DNA of 64,000 bases, from contig NZ_WKJO01000001.1 in NCBI RefSeq assembly GCF_009674605.1, positions 1,426,001 through 1,490,000 of the forward strand. Direction: 5' to 3'. Every line of letters begins with the position of its first letter. Position 1 is the stretch's first letter. The position numbers were made by a program, and so were the translations under genes. Source of the DNA: Haloferax litoreum. Its GTDB lineage: Archaea; Halobacteriota; Halobacteria; Halobacteriales; Haloferacaceae. This document shows, in pieces, positions 42,000 through 50,375 of this stretch. The notes below the pieces were generated by a model. The model was not told the DNA's origin. It ran no database searches and saw only the letters and a program-made list of their open reading frames with translations.

Positions 42000-42014
42000 G
42001 GTAGGGTAGTTCAC
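41950..42014 (+). ncRNA. Putative omega RNA (reRNA) scaffold at the right end
   Basis: The last codons of tnpB and the bases after it fold into nested hairpins: ACGGC/GCCGT (41984-41997) inside CCCTACC/GGTAGGG (41966-42006). In studied TnpB elements the guide RNA starts inside the 3' end of tnpB and runs across the right end into flanking DNA that acts as guide. The 5' limit given is approximate. The guide here would begin in the ferredoxin gene. Confidence 0.45.
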
Positions 42015-42355
42015 CAGTCGACAGAGAGGGTCCCGTCGCCGTGCGGATTCGGTGCGAGTTCCTCGTCGGTTCGTCGGTCGATGACGTGGATGACGCCGCG
42101 ACCCTTCTTCGCCGGGCACACCTCTGCGGCGCGGACGTTCTCGTCGAGTTCGTCCTCGCCGACGAAGTACGACTTCGCGCGGGCGAGACCAGTATCGAGG
42201 TCCATCTCCCAGTTGTCGGCGACTTCCGCGCACCGCCCGGCCCCGAAGCACTTGTTGGCCTCGAAGATTATCTTGTAGGGCTTTTCTTCGACCGGTGGGG
42301 CGTTCTCGTCGGACCCGAAGTCACTCGGCTTCGGTCGGTCGGACTCCTCACTCAT
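42011..42355 (-). CDS. Ferredoxin, haloarchaeal 4Fe-4S type
   Basis: 114 residues. An N-terminal disordered acidic leader is followed by YKIIFEANKCFGAGRCAEVADNW and VCPAKKGRGVI, a partial ferredoxin fold with three visible Cys, so a 3Fe-4S or modified cluster is possible. Electron carrier. Its stop codon (TCA at 42011-42013 on the plus strand) lies inside the right-end TTCAC of the TnpB element, so the insertion just spared the coding frame. Confidence 0.75.
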   Translation of the reverse strand: MSEESDRPKPSDFGSDENAPPVEEKPYKIIFEANKCFGAGRCAEVADNWEMDLDTGLARAKSYFVGEDELDENVRAAEVCPAKKGRGVIHVIDRRTDEELAPNPHGDGTLSVDW

Positions 42356-42448
42356 CGCCGGTGCTTACAACCCGGTGGACTTTGCGCTGTCGGTCGCGCC
42401 CCGCCACACCCCGGTGGGACTATCGGCACCGAGACCCTACTCGACACG

Positions 42449-43738
42449 ATGGGCGACACTCCTCGGGAGCGTTTCGGTGACCTCGTTCGCGCCGCGTCGC
42501 CGAGCGAACGCCGTCGCTTCGTCGCCGACGTCTGGGCCGCCCGTGGGTGGGAGACGACGGTCGACGGGTCGTTCGTCGTCGCCCGAACCGGGACGCAGAC
42601 GCGACGCATCGCTCTCGTGGCCGGGGGATGGTTCGGGGTTCGGCCGAGGGTTCCGGACGAAGTCGACGTGGTCGTCGCACTCGATGCCGCCGCCATCGAT
42701 GCTGCTGACTCTACACCCGGTGTCCGGGTCTTCTCGCTCGACGACCTCTACGATTTGCTCCGATACGGCCTTCCTAGCGACGTGGGCAACCGACTCGTCG
42801 AAACCCACTTCGGGACACTGTTCGCCGACCAGTCGGCGACGACATGGCCGGGTCGCTTCTCGTTCTCGTCACGATTCAGGTCGGCCCGGTCGGGCATCGT
42901 TCTCGTCGCCGTGGCCGCGTTGCTCGCCCTCGCCATCGTCGCCACAGCAGGGGTACCGGGCGTCGTGCCGGGACTTGGCGGTGGGACCGAGCAACCTCAA
43001 TCGGACCCGAGTTCGACCCCCATGTCGACGGTGACGCCCGAACCATGGACTATCGCGCCCGGTGTGACGACTGCGGGTATCGAGAACGCGACGCTCCTCG
43101 CCAACGCACACCGACGCGCCGTGACGAACGAATCCTACCGGTGGACAGTCGTCTACCGAGAGTCGATTGCGGGTGACGAGACGGGCCGCGAGGTAGAAGT
43201 CGTCCGCGTCGAGGCACCGCACGTGTACACCTCCGAGGTGCAACGTGTCGGTCGACTGCGAGCGTTCCCCCGGCCGACTGCGACCGAGGACTCCTACGCC
43301 GATGGCTCGATGCGCTACGCTCGTCGCCCGAACGAACCCGACGGCATCGCTGCCCGCGTTCTCGACCCTGACGTTCGCGACGGTCCGGGGCGACACGCGA
43401 CCCGCGGGGAACGATACGTCGAGTGGTACCTCTCGACGGAACGCTCCCGAGTGGTGAACTCGACAGTCGAAGACGGCGTCGTGGTGTACCGCGTCGAAGG
43501 CACTGTGAACGAGTTCCCGCGCTCACGCGACTACGAATTCACTGCGCTCGTCGAAGAAAGTGGGTTCGTCCGGTCGACGCGAGTCTCCTACGAGACGCGC
43601 GATGGACTCGGAGTCACTGTCTGGTTCGAATACGACGCCGTCGGTGAGACGACGGTCACGCCACCACAGTGGGTCGGTCCCGAGGACCGACCGACGAATG
43701 GGACCGCCGAAGACGGTGTGGCGAACCGGACAGGATAA
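42449..43738 (+). CDS. Membrane-anchored protein with N-terminal restriction-endonuclease-like domain
   Basis: 429 residues from ATG 42449. The N-terminal 120 residues (FVADVWAARGWETTVDGSFVVARTGTQTRRIALVAGG) resemble haloarchaeal Mrr/REase-like fold domains but I see no PD-(D/E)xK. One membrane segment (about 148-175, IVLVAVAALLALAIVATAGV) is followed by an extracellular beta-rich domain. The combination is common in haloarchaeal hypotheticals. It is not linked to any neighbour. Confidence 0.7.
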   Translation: MGDTPRERFGDLVRAASPSERRRFVADVWAARGWETTVDGSFVVARTGTQTRRIALVAGGWFGVRPRVPDEVDVVVALDAAAIDAADSTPGVRVFSLDDLYDLLRYGLPSDVGNRLVETHFGTLFADQSATTWPGRFSFSSRFRSARSGIVLVAVAALLALAIVATAGVPGVVPGLGGGTEQPQSDPSSTPMSTVTPEPWTIAPGVTTAGIENATLLANAHRRAVTNESYRWTVVYRESIAGDETGREVEVVRVEAPHVYTSEVQRVGRLRAFPRPTATEDSYADGSMRYARRPNEPDGIAARVLDPDVRDGPGRHATRGERYVEWYLSTERSRVVNSTVEDGVVVYRVEGTVNEFPRSRDYEFTALVEESGFVRSTRVSYETRDGLGVTVWFEYDAVGETTVTPPQWVGPEDRPTNGTAEDGVANRTG

Positions 43739-43744
43739 CTGCGT

Positions 43745-44263
43745 CTACTGGTCGACGTCGACAGATTCGAGGACGACGTCCGACACTGGCTTGTCGTTGC
43801 GGTCGGTCGGGACTGAACCGATGTCTTCGACGACGTCCATGCCGTCGACGACCTTACCGAAGACGGCGTGCTTGCCGTCGAGGTGCGGTTGCGCGTCGAG
43901 CGTGATGAAGAACTGCGACCCGTTCGTGTTGGGTCCGCGGTTCGCCATCGAGAGGACGCCGGGGCCGTCGTGACTCAGGTCCGAGTGGAACTCGTCGTCG
44001 AAGGTGTAACCCGGGCCGCCGCGGCCGGTTCCGGTCGGGTCCCCACCCTGAATCATGAAATTGCTGATGATGCGGTGGAAGAGGATGTCCTCGTAGAGGG
44101 GTTCGCCCTCCATCGTCTCGTCCGTCTCGGGGTGGACCCACGTCTTCTCGCCTGTGGCGAGGCCGATGAAGTTCTCGACCGTGTTCGGGACCTTGTCTGC
44201 GAAGAGTTCGACCGTGATGTCGCCCTTGTTCGTGTGGAGCGTGGCCGTTGGGTTGTCGCTCAT
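43745..44263 (-). CDS. Cyclophilin-type peptidyl-prolyl cis-trans isomerase
   Basis: 172 residues from ATG 44263. Core motifs: [62 protein letters not shown]. The catalytic Arg in FHRI and the Phe/Gln in MIQGGD are present. It speeds folding of proline-containing proteins in the cytoplasm. Normal size. Confidence 0.95.
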   Translation of the reverse strand: MSDNPTATLHTNKGDITVELFADKVPNTVENFIGLATGEKTWVHPETDETMEGEPLYEDILFHRIISNFMIQGGDPTGTGRGGPGYTFDDEFHSDLSHDGPGVLSMANRGPNTNGSQFFITLDAQPHLDGKHAVFGKVVDGMDVVEDIGSVPTDRNDKPVSDVVLESVDVDQ

Positions 44264-44440
44264 ACGTGATTCGTCGGGCGGGCGAGTGAAAACCGTGCCG
44301 CCTTCGGAACAGCAGTGGGGTGACCGACAGTCGGTCCGTCGCGGTGTCGTCTCTACCGACGGCGGTGGTTTTGAGTGGTCGACACAACGCCCAGCGCGGA
44401 AGCATAGCGCTACCAACCGGCGGGAACGGCCGCCGGCGTT

Positions 44441-44449
44441 TTTTATCTT
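44441..44449 (+). promoter_or_regulatory. TATA box before the DUF2892 gene
   Basis: TTTTTATCT, centred about 31 bases before the ATG at 44477, so the transcript would have only a very short leader. Confidence 0.5.
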
Positions 44450-44476
44450 GTACTCCAAAGCACGACTGAGATTCAC

Positions 44477-44707
44477 ATGAAGCACAACGTCGGAAGCCTC
44501 GACCGGATGGTTCGGTTCGCACTCGGAGCACTGCTCGGCGTCCTTGGTCTTGGGGCACTCGCGGGTGCCGTCTCGCTCGGCCCGATTCCAGCGATGCTCG
44601 GCGGTATCGTCGCCCTCGTTCTCGGCGTCGTTCTCGTCGTGACCGGATATCGGCAGACGTGCCCGCTGTACCTGCCGTTCGGTATCAACACCTCGGGCCG
44701 TAACTGA
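44477..44707 (+). CDS. DUF2892 (YgaP-type) small membrane protein
   Basis: 76 residues: [21 protein letters not shown], two hydrophobic helices ([21 protein letters not shown] and [18 protein letters not shown]), then [14 protein letters not shown] with a Cys after the second span. This is the DUF2892 pattern, found fused to rhodanese domains in YgaP. A role in sulfur or thiol chemistry has been proposed for family members. Confidence 0.85.
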   Translation: MKHNVGSLDRMVRFALGALLGVLGLGALAGAVSLGPIPAMLGGIVALVLGVVLVVTGYRQTCPLYLPFGINTSGRN

Positions 44708-44837
44708 AACCAGTGTCAGCCGACGATTGAACCGACTCTGCGACTGCTCCAGCACCACCGTCGGCGTCGCGGTCCATTTTTTCACGTCTCCCGCTGTCCC
44801 CACTAACTACAAGACACCCGACCGCATTGCGTCGAAT

Positions 44838-45869
44838 ATGCACACTGCGGAGACCGTGACGCTCGCTCGTCTTCCCTCTGGCGTCCCGGTGCAGACGACG
44901 GTTCACGTCTACGAACCCGACGACGACGACACGGATGGGGCGACACTCTACGTGCAGGCCGCCCAACACGGCCGCGAGATAAACGGAACCGAGGTCCTTC
45001 GCCGACTCCACGGCCGACTCGAACGCGCGGACCTGACAGGCCGCGTCGTCGCCGTCCCCATCGCCGACCCCCTGACGTTCGACCGAGTGTCGTACGTTAC
45101 TCCGGAGGCCATCGACTCGATACACTCCAACATGAATCGCGTCTGGCCGGGCGACCCCGACGGGTCTATCCACGAACGAATGGCCGCATCCCTGTGGGAG
45201 TACGCCGGTGACGCGGATGCTATCGTGGACCTCCACACCGGCAGTCCGGACATGCTCACCCACACGGTCTACCGCCAGAACGACGACGCCTCACGTGACC
45301 TCGCCGAGGCGTTCGGCGTCGACTTGCTCCTCGCCGAGGCCGCGGGCGAAGACGCCGAAGAAGAGTGGTCCGAACGCAACTTCGACGGCAAACTCCGTGT
45401 CGCGGCCACGGAAGCGGGTATTCCCTCTATCACGCCCGAACTCGCGCACAACAAGCAACTCGTCGAGCCCGCCATCGTCGCCGGCGTCGAGGGACTGCTC
45501 AACGTCTGTCGGAGTCTCGGTATCCTTCCCGGTGCCGTCGATTCGTGGGACGGCCAGACCTATCGGAACCACCTCGGTCGTGTCTCTGCCGACACGTCGG
45601 GCCTCTTCGTCCCCCGCGAAGACCTCGAACTCGGACGGGAAGTCCGTCCCGGCGACCACCTCGGGTGGGTCTACGACCCGACGAAGTACACGGTCCTGCA
45701 AGAAGTCGAAGCAGAGCGTGCGGGTGTCGTTTACTCCATCACGCGCGAGGCGACGGTCACCGCTGGACAGACACTCGTCGGCGTGGCACTTCCGCTGGAC
45801 GACGGTATGGACGACGAGTTGGGTGACGCCGACCCGTTCAGTGAGGCTGAGGACGAATTGGATATTTAG
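44838..45869 (+). CDS. Succinylglutamate desuccinylase/aspartoacylase family protein
   Basis: 343 residues from ATG 44838. Zinc-binding motif QAAQHGREINGTEV (His and Glu) and DLHTGS (His), with a later VYDPTKYTVLQEVEAE beta region typical of AstE/AspA. It hydrolyses N-acyl amino acids; exact substrate unknown. It lies next to a secreted-type small protein gene, with no arginine-degradation genes near. Confidence 0.88.
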   Translation: MHTAETVTLARLPSGVPVQTTVHVYEPDDDDTDGATLYVQAAQHGREINGTEVLRRLHGRLERADLTGRVVAVPIADPLTFDRVSYVTPEAIDSIHSNMNRVWPGDPDGSIHERMAASLWEYAGDADAIVDLHTGSPDMLTHTVYRQNDDASRDLAEAFGVDLLLAEAAGEDAEEEWSERNFDGKLRVAATEAGIPSITPELAHNKQLVEPAIVAGVEGLLNVCRSLGILPGAVDSWDGQTYRNHLGRVSADTSGLFVPREDLELGREVRPGDHLGWVYDPTKYTVLQEVEAERAGVVYSITREATVTAGQTLVGVALPLDDGMDDELGDADPFSEAEDELDI

Positions 45870-45908
45870 GACAGAAGATATTTGCTCGCGGTATTCGCAC
45901 AGAAATTC

Positions 45909-46265
45909 GTGAATCGTCGGCAGGCACTCTCGTTGGCGCTGATTCTCCTCGTTCTCGCGGCGGGAGCGCTATTCGTGACCGACCGATACGCGAAACGACA
46001 GGCACTGCAACAAGAAGAAGCGTACCTACAGTCTGAACTGGCGAGGTCATCGTGCGTCACGAACTTCGATACGTCTGGGACGGTAGGTGACGAGAAAGCG
46101 ACAGTCGTCGACCGGTCGCTCGACGGGCGGTGGGTTCGCGTCTCACACCCATACTGGTACGACACTGACCAGACGCATGCTGATACGTCGTCCGAAGCGG
46201 TGTACTACGTCGGTCTGAACTCGGTTTACCGTGTCAACGGAGAGTCACCGGGGCCGGTCTGTTGA
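45909..46265 (+). CDS. Membrane-anchored hypothetical protein
   Basis: 118 residues from GTG 45909 (a TTG nine codons earlier is the alternative). One N-terminal membrane helix (LALILLVLAAGALFVTDRYA), then an extracellular part with two Cys (SSCVTNF and the end GPVC) that may form a disulphide, and WVRVSHPYWYDTDQTHADTSSEAVYYVG. It has no recognised domain. Confidence 0.7.
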   Translation: MNRRQALSLALILLVLAAGALFVTDRYAKRQALQQEEAYLQSELARSSCVTNFDTSGTVGDEKATVVDRSLDGRWVRVSHPYWYDTDQTHADTSSEAVYYVGLNSVYRVNGESPGPVC

Positions 46266-46285
46266 CGCGATGAGACGGTGCCTAT

Positions 46286-47353
46286 CTAGAACGCGCGCAG
46301 GTCTTCGAGAACCTCGGCCGCGGCACCGGAGTCGATAGCCTCACGGGCCATCTCCAGCCCCTCGTCGATGGAGTCGGCGTCCTCGCGCGCGTAGATACGA
46401 AGTGCCGCGTTGAGGGCGACGGCGTCGGCGAAGCGGTCCTCGCGTGCGCCCGAGAGGACTTCCTCCGTAATCGTCGCGGAGTCGCCGGCGACGTCGTCTT
46501 CGTCGACGCCGAGGTCGTCGTACTCGAAGTCCATGCCGTACTCGGCCGTCTCGATTTCGAAGTCGTCGAATTCGCCGTTGGTCCACTCGGCCACCTTCGT
46601 GTAGCCGGGACGGATGTCGTCGTACCCTTCCATCCCCTGGAACATGACGACGCGGCGCAGGTCGTGGTGGTGGCTCTCTTCGAACGTGTTCACCATCTTC
46701 TTGGCGAACGCGAGGTGGTAGAACGACCCGAGGTGGACGGAGGCGTTCGCGGGGTTGGCGATGGTCTCGATAGTGTTGACGAACGTCCGAACGCCCATGT
46801 TGTCACGGCGCTCCCAGAGCGCGTGGATAGCGGGGTTGAAGTTGGGCTGATAGTAGAAGCCGAACCCGGTGTCGTCCACCATGTTGGCGGACTCGTCGGG
46901 TTCGAGTTCGGTACGGACGCCGAGTTCGTCGAGGACGTGCTTGTAGGCGTCCTGCTTCTGGGTCGGGACTCGGTCGCCGGAGTGGACGACGACGGGCGTG
47001 CCTGCCGCGGCGGCGGTGACGCCGGCGGCGACGCCGAGGATGGCCGTCTTGCCCTTGCCGTCGTAGTTCGCGCCGCAGTCGACGGGGTCGACTTTCGGCT
47101 CGGCGTACTGGACGTGTTCGGCCATCACGTCGGTGTACGCGGCCAGTTCCTCGGCGTTGTTGTGTTTCCAGCGGTTGGCCAACCAGAACGCGCCGAGCGT
47201 CGTGTGGTCGGGTTCGTCAGCGAGGATGCGTCGCATCGCTTCCATCGCCTGCGCTCGCGTCATGTCCTCGGCGGACTTCGTTCCCGTGCCGACGACTTCT
47301 GTCATCAGACGTTTCAGCGGCCACTCTCCGAACTCGCTGTCGACTGCTGCCAT
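46286..47353 (-). CDS. Anthranilate phosphoribosyltransferase-like protein (TrpD family)
   Basis: 355 residues from ATG 47353; the longer upstream frame adds Arg-rich sequence. Nucleoside phosphorylase/phosphoribosyltransferase fold: DCGANYDGKGKTAILGVAAGVTAAAAG, VVVHSGDRVPTQKQDA, and N-terminal MTRAQAMEAM helix bundle. Relatives include TrpD and YbiB; catalytic GTG-type motif of true TrpD is changed to GANYDGKGKT, so this is probably a TrpD2-type paralogue with another role. Confidence 0.88.
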   Translation of the reverse strand: MAAVDSEFGEWPLKRLMTEVVGTGTKSAEDMTRAQAMEAMRRILADEPDHTTLGAFWLANRWKHNNAEELAAYTDVMAEHVQYAEPKVDPVDCGANYDGKGKTAILGVAAGVTAAAAGTPVVVHSGDRVPTQKQDAYKHVLDELGVRTELEPDESANMVDDTGFGFYYQPNFNPAIHALWERRDNMGVRTFVNTIETIANPANASVHLGSFYHLAFAKKMVNTFEESHHHDLRRVVMFQGMEGYDDIRPGYTKVAEWTNGEFDDFEIETAEYGMDFEYDDLGVDEDDVAGDSATITEEVLSGAREDRFADAVALNAALRIYAREDADSIDEGLEMAREAIDSGAAAEVLEDLRAF

Positions 47354-47461
47354 GGTCGTACCTTCGAGTGAGCGTGCAAAAAACGTCCTGTTCGGTCCCG
47401 CCGACCGAGACCTGTCCGGCGGTCCGAAAGCGATAGGCCCTCCGACTCCTAAGCCGAGGTA

Positions 47462-48505
47462 ATGACCGCGCTGTCGGACGACTGGCGGGCCGACCTCGAC
47501 GAGGTCGACGCCGCGCTCATCGACGAGTATCAAAGTGGCTTCCCTGTCGAAGCGCGACCCTTCCGCGTCGTCGCCGAAGACCTTGGTATCGACGAGGAGG
47601 AGGCGCTGGACAGAGTTCGCCACCTCCGCGAGAAGGGTATCTTCCGCCGGTTCGGTGCCGTCCTCAATCCGCCCGTCATCGGGAGTTCGACCCTCGCCGC
47701 CGTCTCCGCCCCTGAGGACCGATTCGACGAGGTTGCAGAGATAATCAACGGCTACCAGCAGGTGAACCACAACTACCGCCGCGACCACGAGTGGAACATG
47801 TGGTTCGTCGTCACCGCCGGGTCACGCGAGACGCGCGACCGAATCCTCTCGGAAATCGAAGAACGGACCGGTTGTGAGGTGCTGAACCTCCCGATGCTCA
47901 CGGACTACTACATCGATTTAGAGTTCCCCGTGATGAACGACGACCGGTTCGCCCGCGAGAGTCTCGACGAGACCGAGGTGAGTGCGACACGAATCTCCGA
48001 GGACGCGACGGGCGACCTCTCAGACCTCGACGCACGACTTCTCGTGGAGATTCAAGATGGCTTCCCGCTGACGAAGACGCCGTACGCGGACGTGGCCGCC
48101 GCCATCGACGCCGACACCGACGAGGTCATCGCCGCAATCGAGCGACTCCTCGACGACGGGTGTATCAAACGTATCGGATGTATCGTCAACCACGTCGTCA
48201 CCGGGTTCCGAAACAACTGTATGGTCGTCTGGAACGTCCCCGACGACGAACTCGACGCACGCGGAGAAGTCGTCGGGAGTCTGCCGTACGTCACCCTGTG
48301 TTACCACCGGCCTCGTCGTCCGGAACAGGATTGGCCGTACAACCTCTTCACCATGATTCACGGCCGTGACGCCGACGCCGTGGACGCGAAAATAGACGAA
48401 CTCGCCACCGAGTACCTCCCGTTCGACCACGAGCGACTCTACTCGACGGAGACGCTCAAACAGACTGGCGCGCAGTACGAAGAACTGGTCAGTTCTCCCG
48501 AGTAA
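47462..48505 (+). CDS. ahbAB: Siroheme decarboxylase, fused AhbA-AhbB (Lrp/AsnC-like)
   Basis: 347 residues made of two similar halves, each a winged helix plus AsnC-type domain: about 10-160 with NHNYRRDHEWNMWFVV, and 185-340 with CYHRPRRPEQDWPYNLFTMIHG. These motifs mark siroheme decarboxylases of the alternative heme pathway (AhbA/AhbB), which convert siroheme to 12,18-didecarboxysiroheme. The two subunits, separate in many archaea and bacteria, are one protein here. It could also be NirDL-like for heme d1. Confidence 0.85.
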   Translation: MTALSDDWRADLDEVDAALIDEYQSGFPVEARPFRVVAEDLGIDEEEALDRVRHLREKGIFRRFGAVLNPPVIGSSTLAAVSAPEDRFDEVAEIINGYQQVNHNYRRDHEWNMWFVVTAGSRETRDRILSEIEERTGCEVLNLPMLTDYYIDLEFPVMNDDRFARESLDETEVSATRISEDATGDLSDLDARLLVEIQDGFPLTKTPYADVAAAIDADTDEVIAAIERLLDDGCIKRIGCIVNHVVTGFRNNCMVVWNVPDDELDARGEVVGSLPYVTLCYHRPRRPEQDWPYNLFTMIHGRDADAVDAKIDELATEYLPFDHERLYSTETLKQTGAQYEELVSSPE

Positions 48506-48592
48506 GCGACGCCTTTGCGGACACTCGGTGAAAGAGACGCGTTCGACACAACGGTAATGTCGGTCGCTAGCATTATTCTACGCGAGTTATCC

Positions 48593-49312
48593 ATGAGCAC
48601 TACCTCAGGGGCAGACGAGCAATACCGGTATCCGCAAGGGATACGGGGCCCGCTGCGACCGTTCTCCGGTGTCGTCTGTCCGTACATCGGGTTCGAGAGC
48701 GGACATACGCTGTGGCTCGTCGCGTTCGACGAGACACCGACGCCGGTCGACTCCTACGCCGAACTGTGGCTCGAACGGCCAGACGGCGAGTTGGCACTCT
48801 ACGCGTCCAGTGAGGCGGCGGAGTACATCGTGGCGTACCACGAGTTCGACCGGGTCGAAGAGGCCGCGTTCGCGTGGCAACGTGCAGACAGTGAGGCACT
48901 CGAAGTCGGGATGGACAGCGCCGACGGGACGACACTCGACCTTCGCGTCGACCTCACGACGACGACACGGACACGTGTGTTGGACGCCCTCTCTTCGCTG
49001 CTTCCGGAGGCCGTTGCGCAGACGTCCATTGGCAGCGCGACCAGTACTCGCGTGTTCAACGCCCTCTTGCCGGCCGGTGGGTCGAAGTCGCGCGGGCGCA
49101 CCGAGACTGGCATTCGATACAGGGTCGACACCGACCGAATCCTCGCCGTCGAGTCGGCGTGCGGCACACTCGACGGACTCGACCTCGGGAACGTGACGCC
49201 GTCACGTTCGACCCGAACGCACGGTGACGTCGAATGCTGGAGGTGGCCCTACGCCATCTTCGGCCGACTCTATCTCGAATACCCTGCACCGGGCCAACCG
49301 GTGGTTGCCTGA
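48593..49312 (+). CDS. Conserved haloarchaeal hypothetical protein
   Basis: 239 residues from ATG 48593. No membrane segment and no known motif; an alternating beta pattern with GHTLWLVAFDETPTPVDSYAELWLERPDGEL and FAWQRADSEALEVGMDSADG. The middle (RVDLTTTTRTRVLDALSSLLPEAV) is helical. Possibly a ligand-binding or structural protein. It is not linked to its neighbours by tight spacing. Confidence 0.65.
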   Translation: MSTTSGADEQYRYPQGIRGPLRPFSGVVCPYIGFESGHTLWLVAFDETPTPVDSYAELWLERPDGELALYASSEAAEYIVAYHEFDRVEEAAFAWQRADSEALEVGMDSADGTTLDLRVDLTTTTRTRVLDALSSLLPEAVAQTSIGSATSTRVFNALLPAGGSKSRGRTETGIRYRVDTDRILAVESACGTLDGLDLGNVTPSRSTRTHGDVECWRWPYAIFGRLYLEYPAPGQPVVA

Positions 49313-49442
49313 GTACACGGCGCGTCGAACACCGACTGCCCCCTCGTGGCGCGCACCGCTCTTTTCGTACTCGTTCTCTCCTCGAGAGAACGGCACTCTT
49401 GGATTATCCGTCGTCCCGACCAACTAGTGTCGGTGAAGTAAA

Positions 49443-50345
49443 TTGTCCTCCATTCGTCGTCGAATCACGACACATCCAATCGTCGCGTTCTTCGTCCTCT
49501 CGTTCGCGATTACCTGGGCTATCGACGCACCGGTCCTCCTGTTCGAGTTACCGCCATCGTGGGCCACGTGGGGCCTCTTCACGCTCGGCGCTCTCGGCCC
49601 GTTCGTCGCCGCCGTCGTCGTCCTCTGGGCCGGCGGTGAATCGATTCGGGCGTGGTTCGTGCCGCGACTTCGGTGGCGTCTCTCGATTCGCTGGTACGCC
49701 GCCGTCCTCGTGCTCCCACTCGTGTTCGTCGCACTCGGGACGGTACTGTACGGTCTCCTCGGGTACCCAATCGACGTGAACGTCCTCGACATGGGCGCGG
49801 CGTTCTACCTGACGGTCCCACTCTTCATCGTCTTCGAAGCAATCGTCGGTGGCGGGAAAGAGGAACTCGGCTGGCGTGGATTCGCGCTCCCGCGGTTGCA
49901 GGCCCGGTACGGTGCAGTCCAATCCGGCCTCCTCATCGGCGTCCTCTGGGCACTCTGGCACCTTCCGCTGTTCTTCACCACGTCGGCCCCACACGGGACG
50001 TGGCCACTCGGACAGCAGGTACTGTGGGGCGTCAGCATAGTCGGATTCTCGCTCGTCTTGACGTGGCTCTACAACGAGACGGGGAGTGCATGGCTGGCGA
50101 TGCTCGGGCACGGTTCGATGAACATTCTGAGTGGCCTCGTTCCCATCGACGCGGCAGTCGTCGGCACGCCCATCTACGACGAGGTTCGGGTGGCTGCAAT
50201 CGGGACGTTCGCTGTGGCGGTGTGGCTAGTCGCACTCGTCCTCGTCGCGACTCGTGGGGTGGACCATCTCTCCCGCGAACCCGCGGCGACCAGTGGGTTC
50301 CCGGAGGCGACACCACCCGTCAGTCGACCTGGCCGGGCAGATTGA
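49443..50345 (+). CDS. CPBP family intramembrane metalloprotease
   Basis: 300 residues from TTG 49443 (no ATG or GTG lies near the right place). About eight membrane segments. The family active site is present: KEELGWRGFALPRLQ (Glu-Glu and Arg), HLPLFF (His) and GHGSMNILSG (His/Asn). Members cleave prenylated or other membrane proteins; in bacteria some act in bacteriocin immunity. A convergent partner gene follows. Confidence 0.85.
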   Translation: MSSIRRRITTHPIVAFFVLSFAITWAIDAPVLLFELPPSWATWGLFTLGALGPFVAAVVVLWAGGESIRAWFVPRLRWRLSIRWYAAVLVLPLVFVALGTVLYGLLGYPIDVNVLDMGAAFYLTVPLFIVFEAIVGGGKEELGWRGFALPRLQARYGAVQSGLLIGVLWALWHLPLFFTTSAPHGTWPLGQQVLWGVSIVGFSLVLTWLYNETGSAWLAMLGHGSMNILSGLVPIDAAVVGTPIYDEVRVAAIGTFAVAVWLVALVLVATRGVDHLSREPAATSGFPEATPPVSRPGRAD

Positions 50346-50347
50346 GT

Positions 50348-50358
50348 AAAAAAAAAAA
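50348..50358 (-). terminator. T tract ending the PHP gene
   Basis: Eleven A on the plus strand (T on the minus strand) 18 bases downstream of the PHP stop codon; archaeal transcription stops efficiently at such T runs. Confidence 0.6.
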
Positions 50359-50375
50359 CCGCACCTCCGTGATTG

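Larger units (their letters stand above)
40453..42014. mobile_element. TnpB-only IS200/IS605-type element (IS1341 group)
   Basis: The left end follows TTTAC with a hairpin TTGAGG/CCTCAA (40458-40483); the right end has hairpin CCCTACC/GGTAGGG (41966-42006) followed by GTTCAC (ending 42014). Inside are a small RHH-type gene and tnpB, with no tnpA, so it is non-autonomous for transposition. These ends are characteristic of single-strand-processed IS200/IS605 elements, which carry subterminal hairpins and no inverted repeats. Exact cleavage bases are inferred. Confidence 0.7.

Noticed and set aside
40453-42014. A complete, self-mobile transposon with TnpA
   Set aside because: No Y1 transposase gene is present; only the small RHH gene and tnpB.
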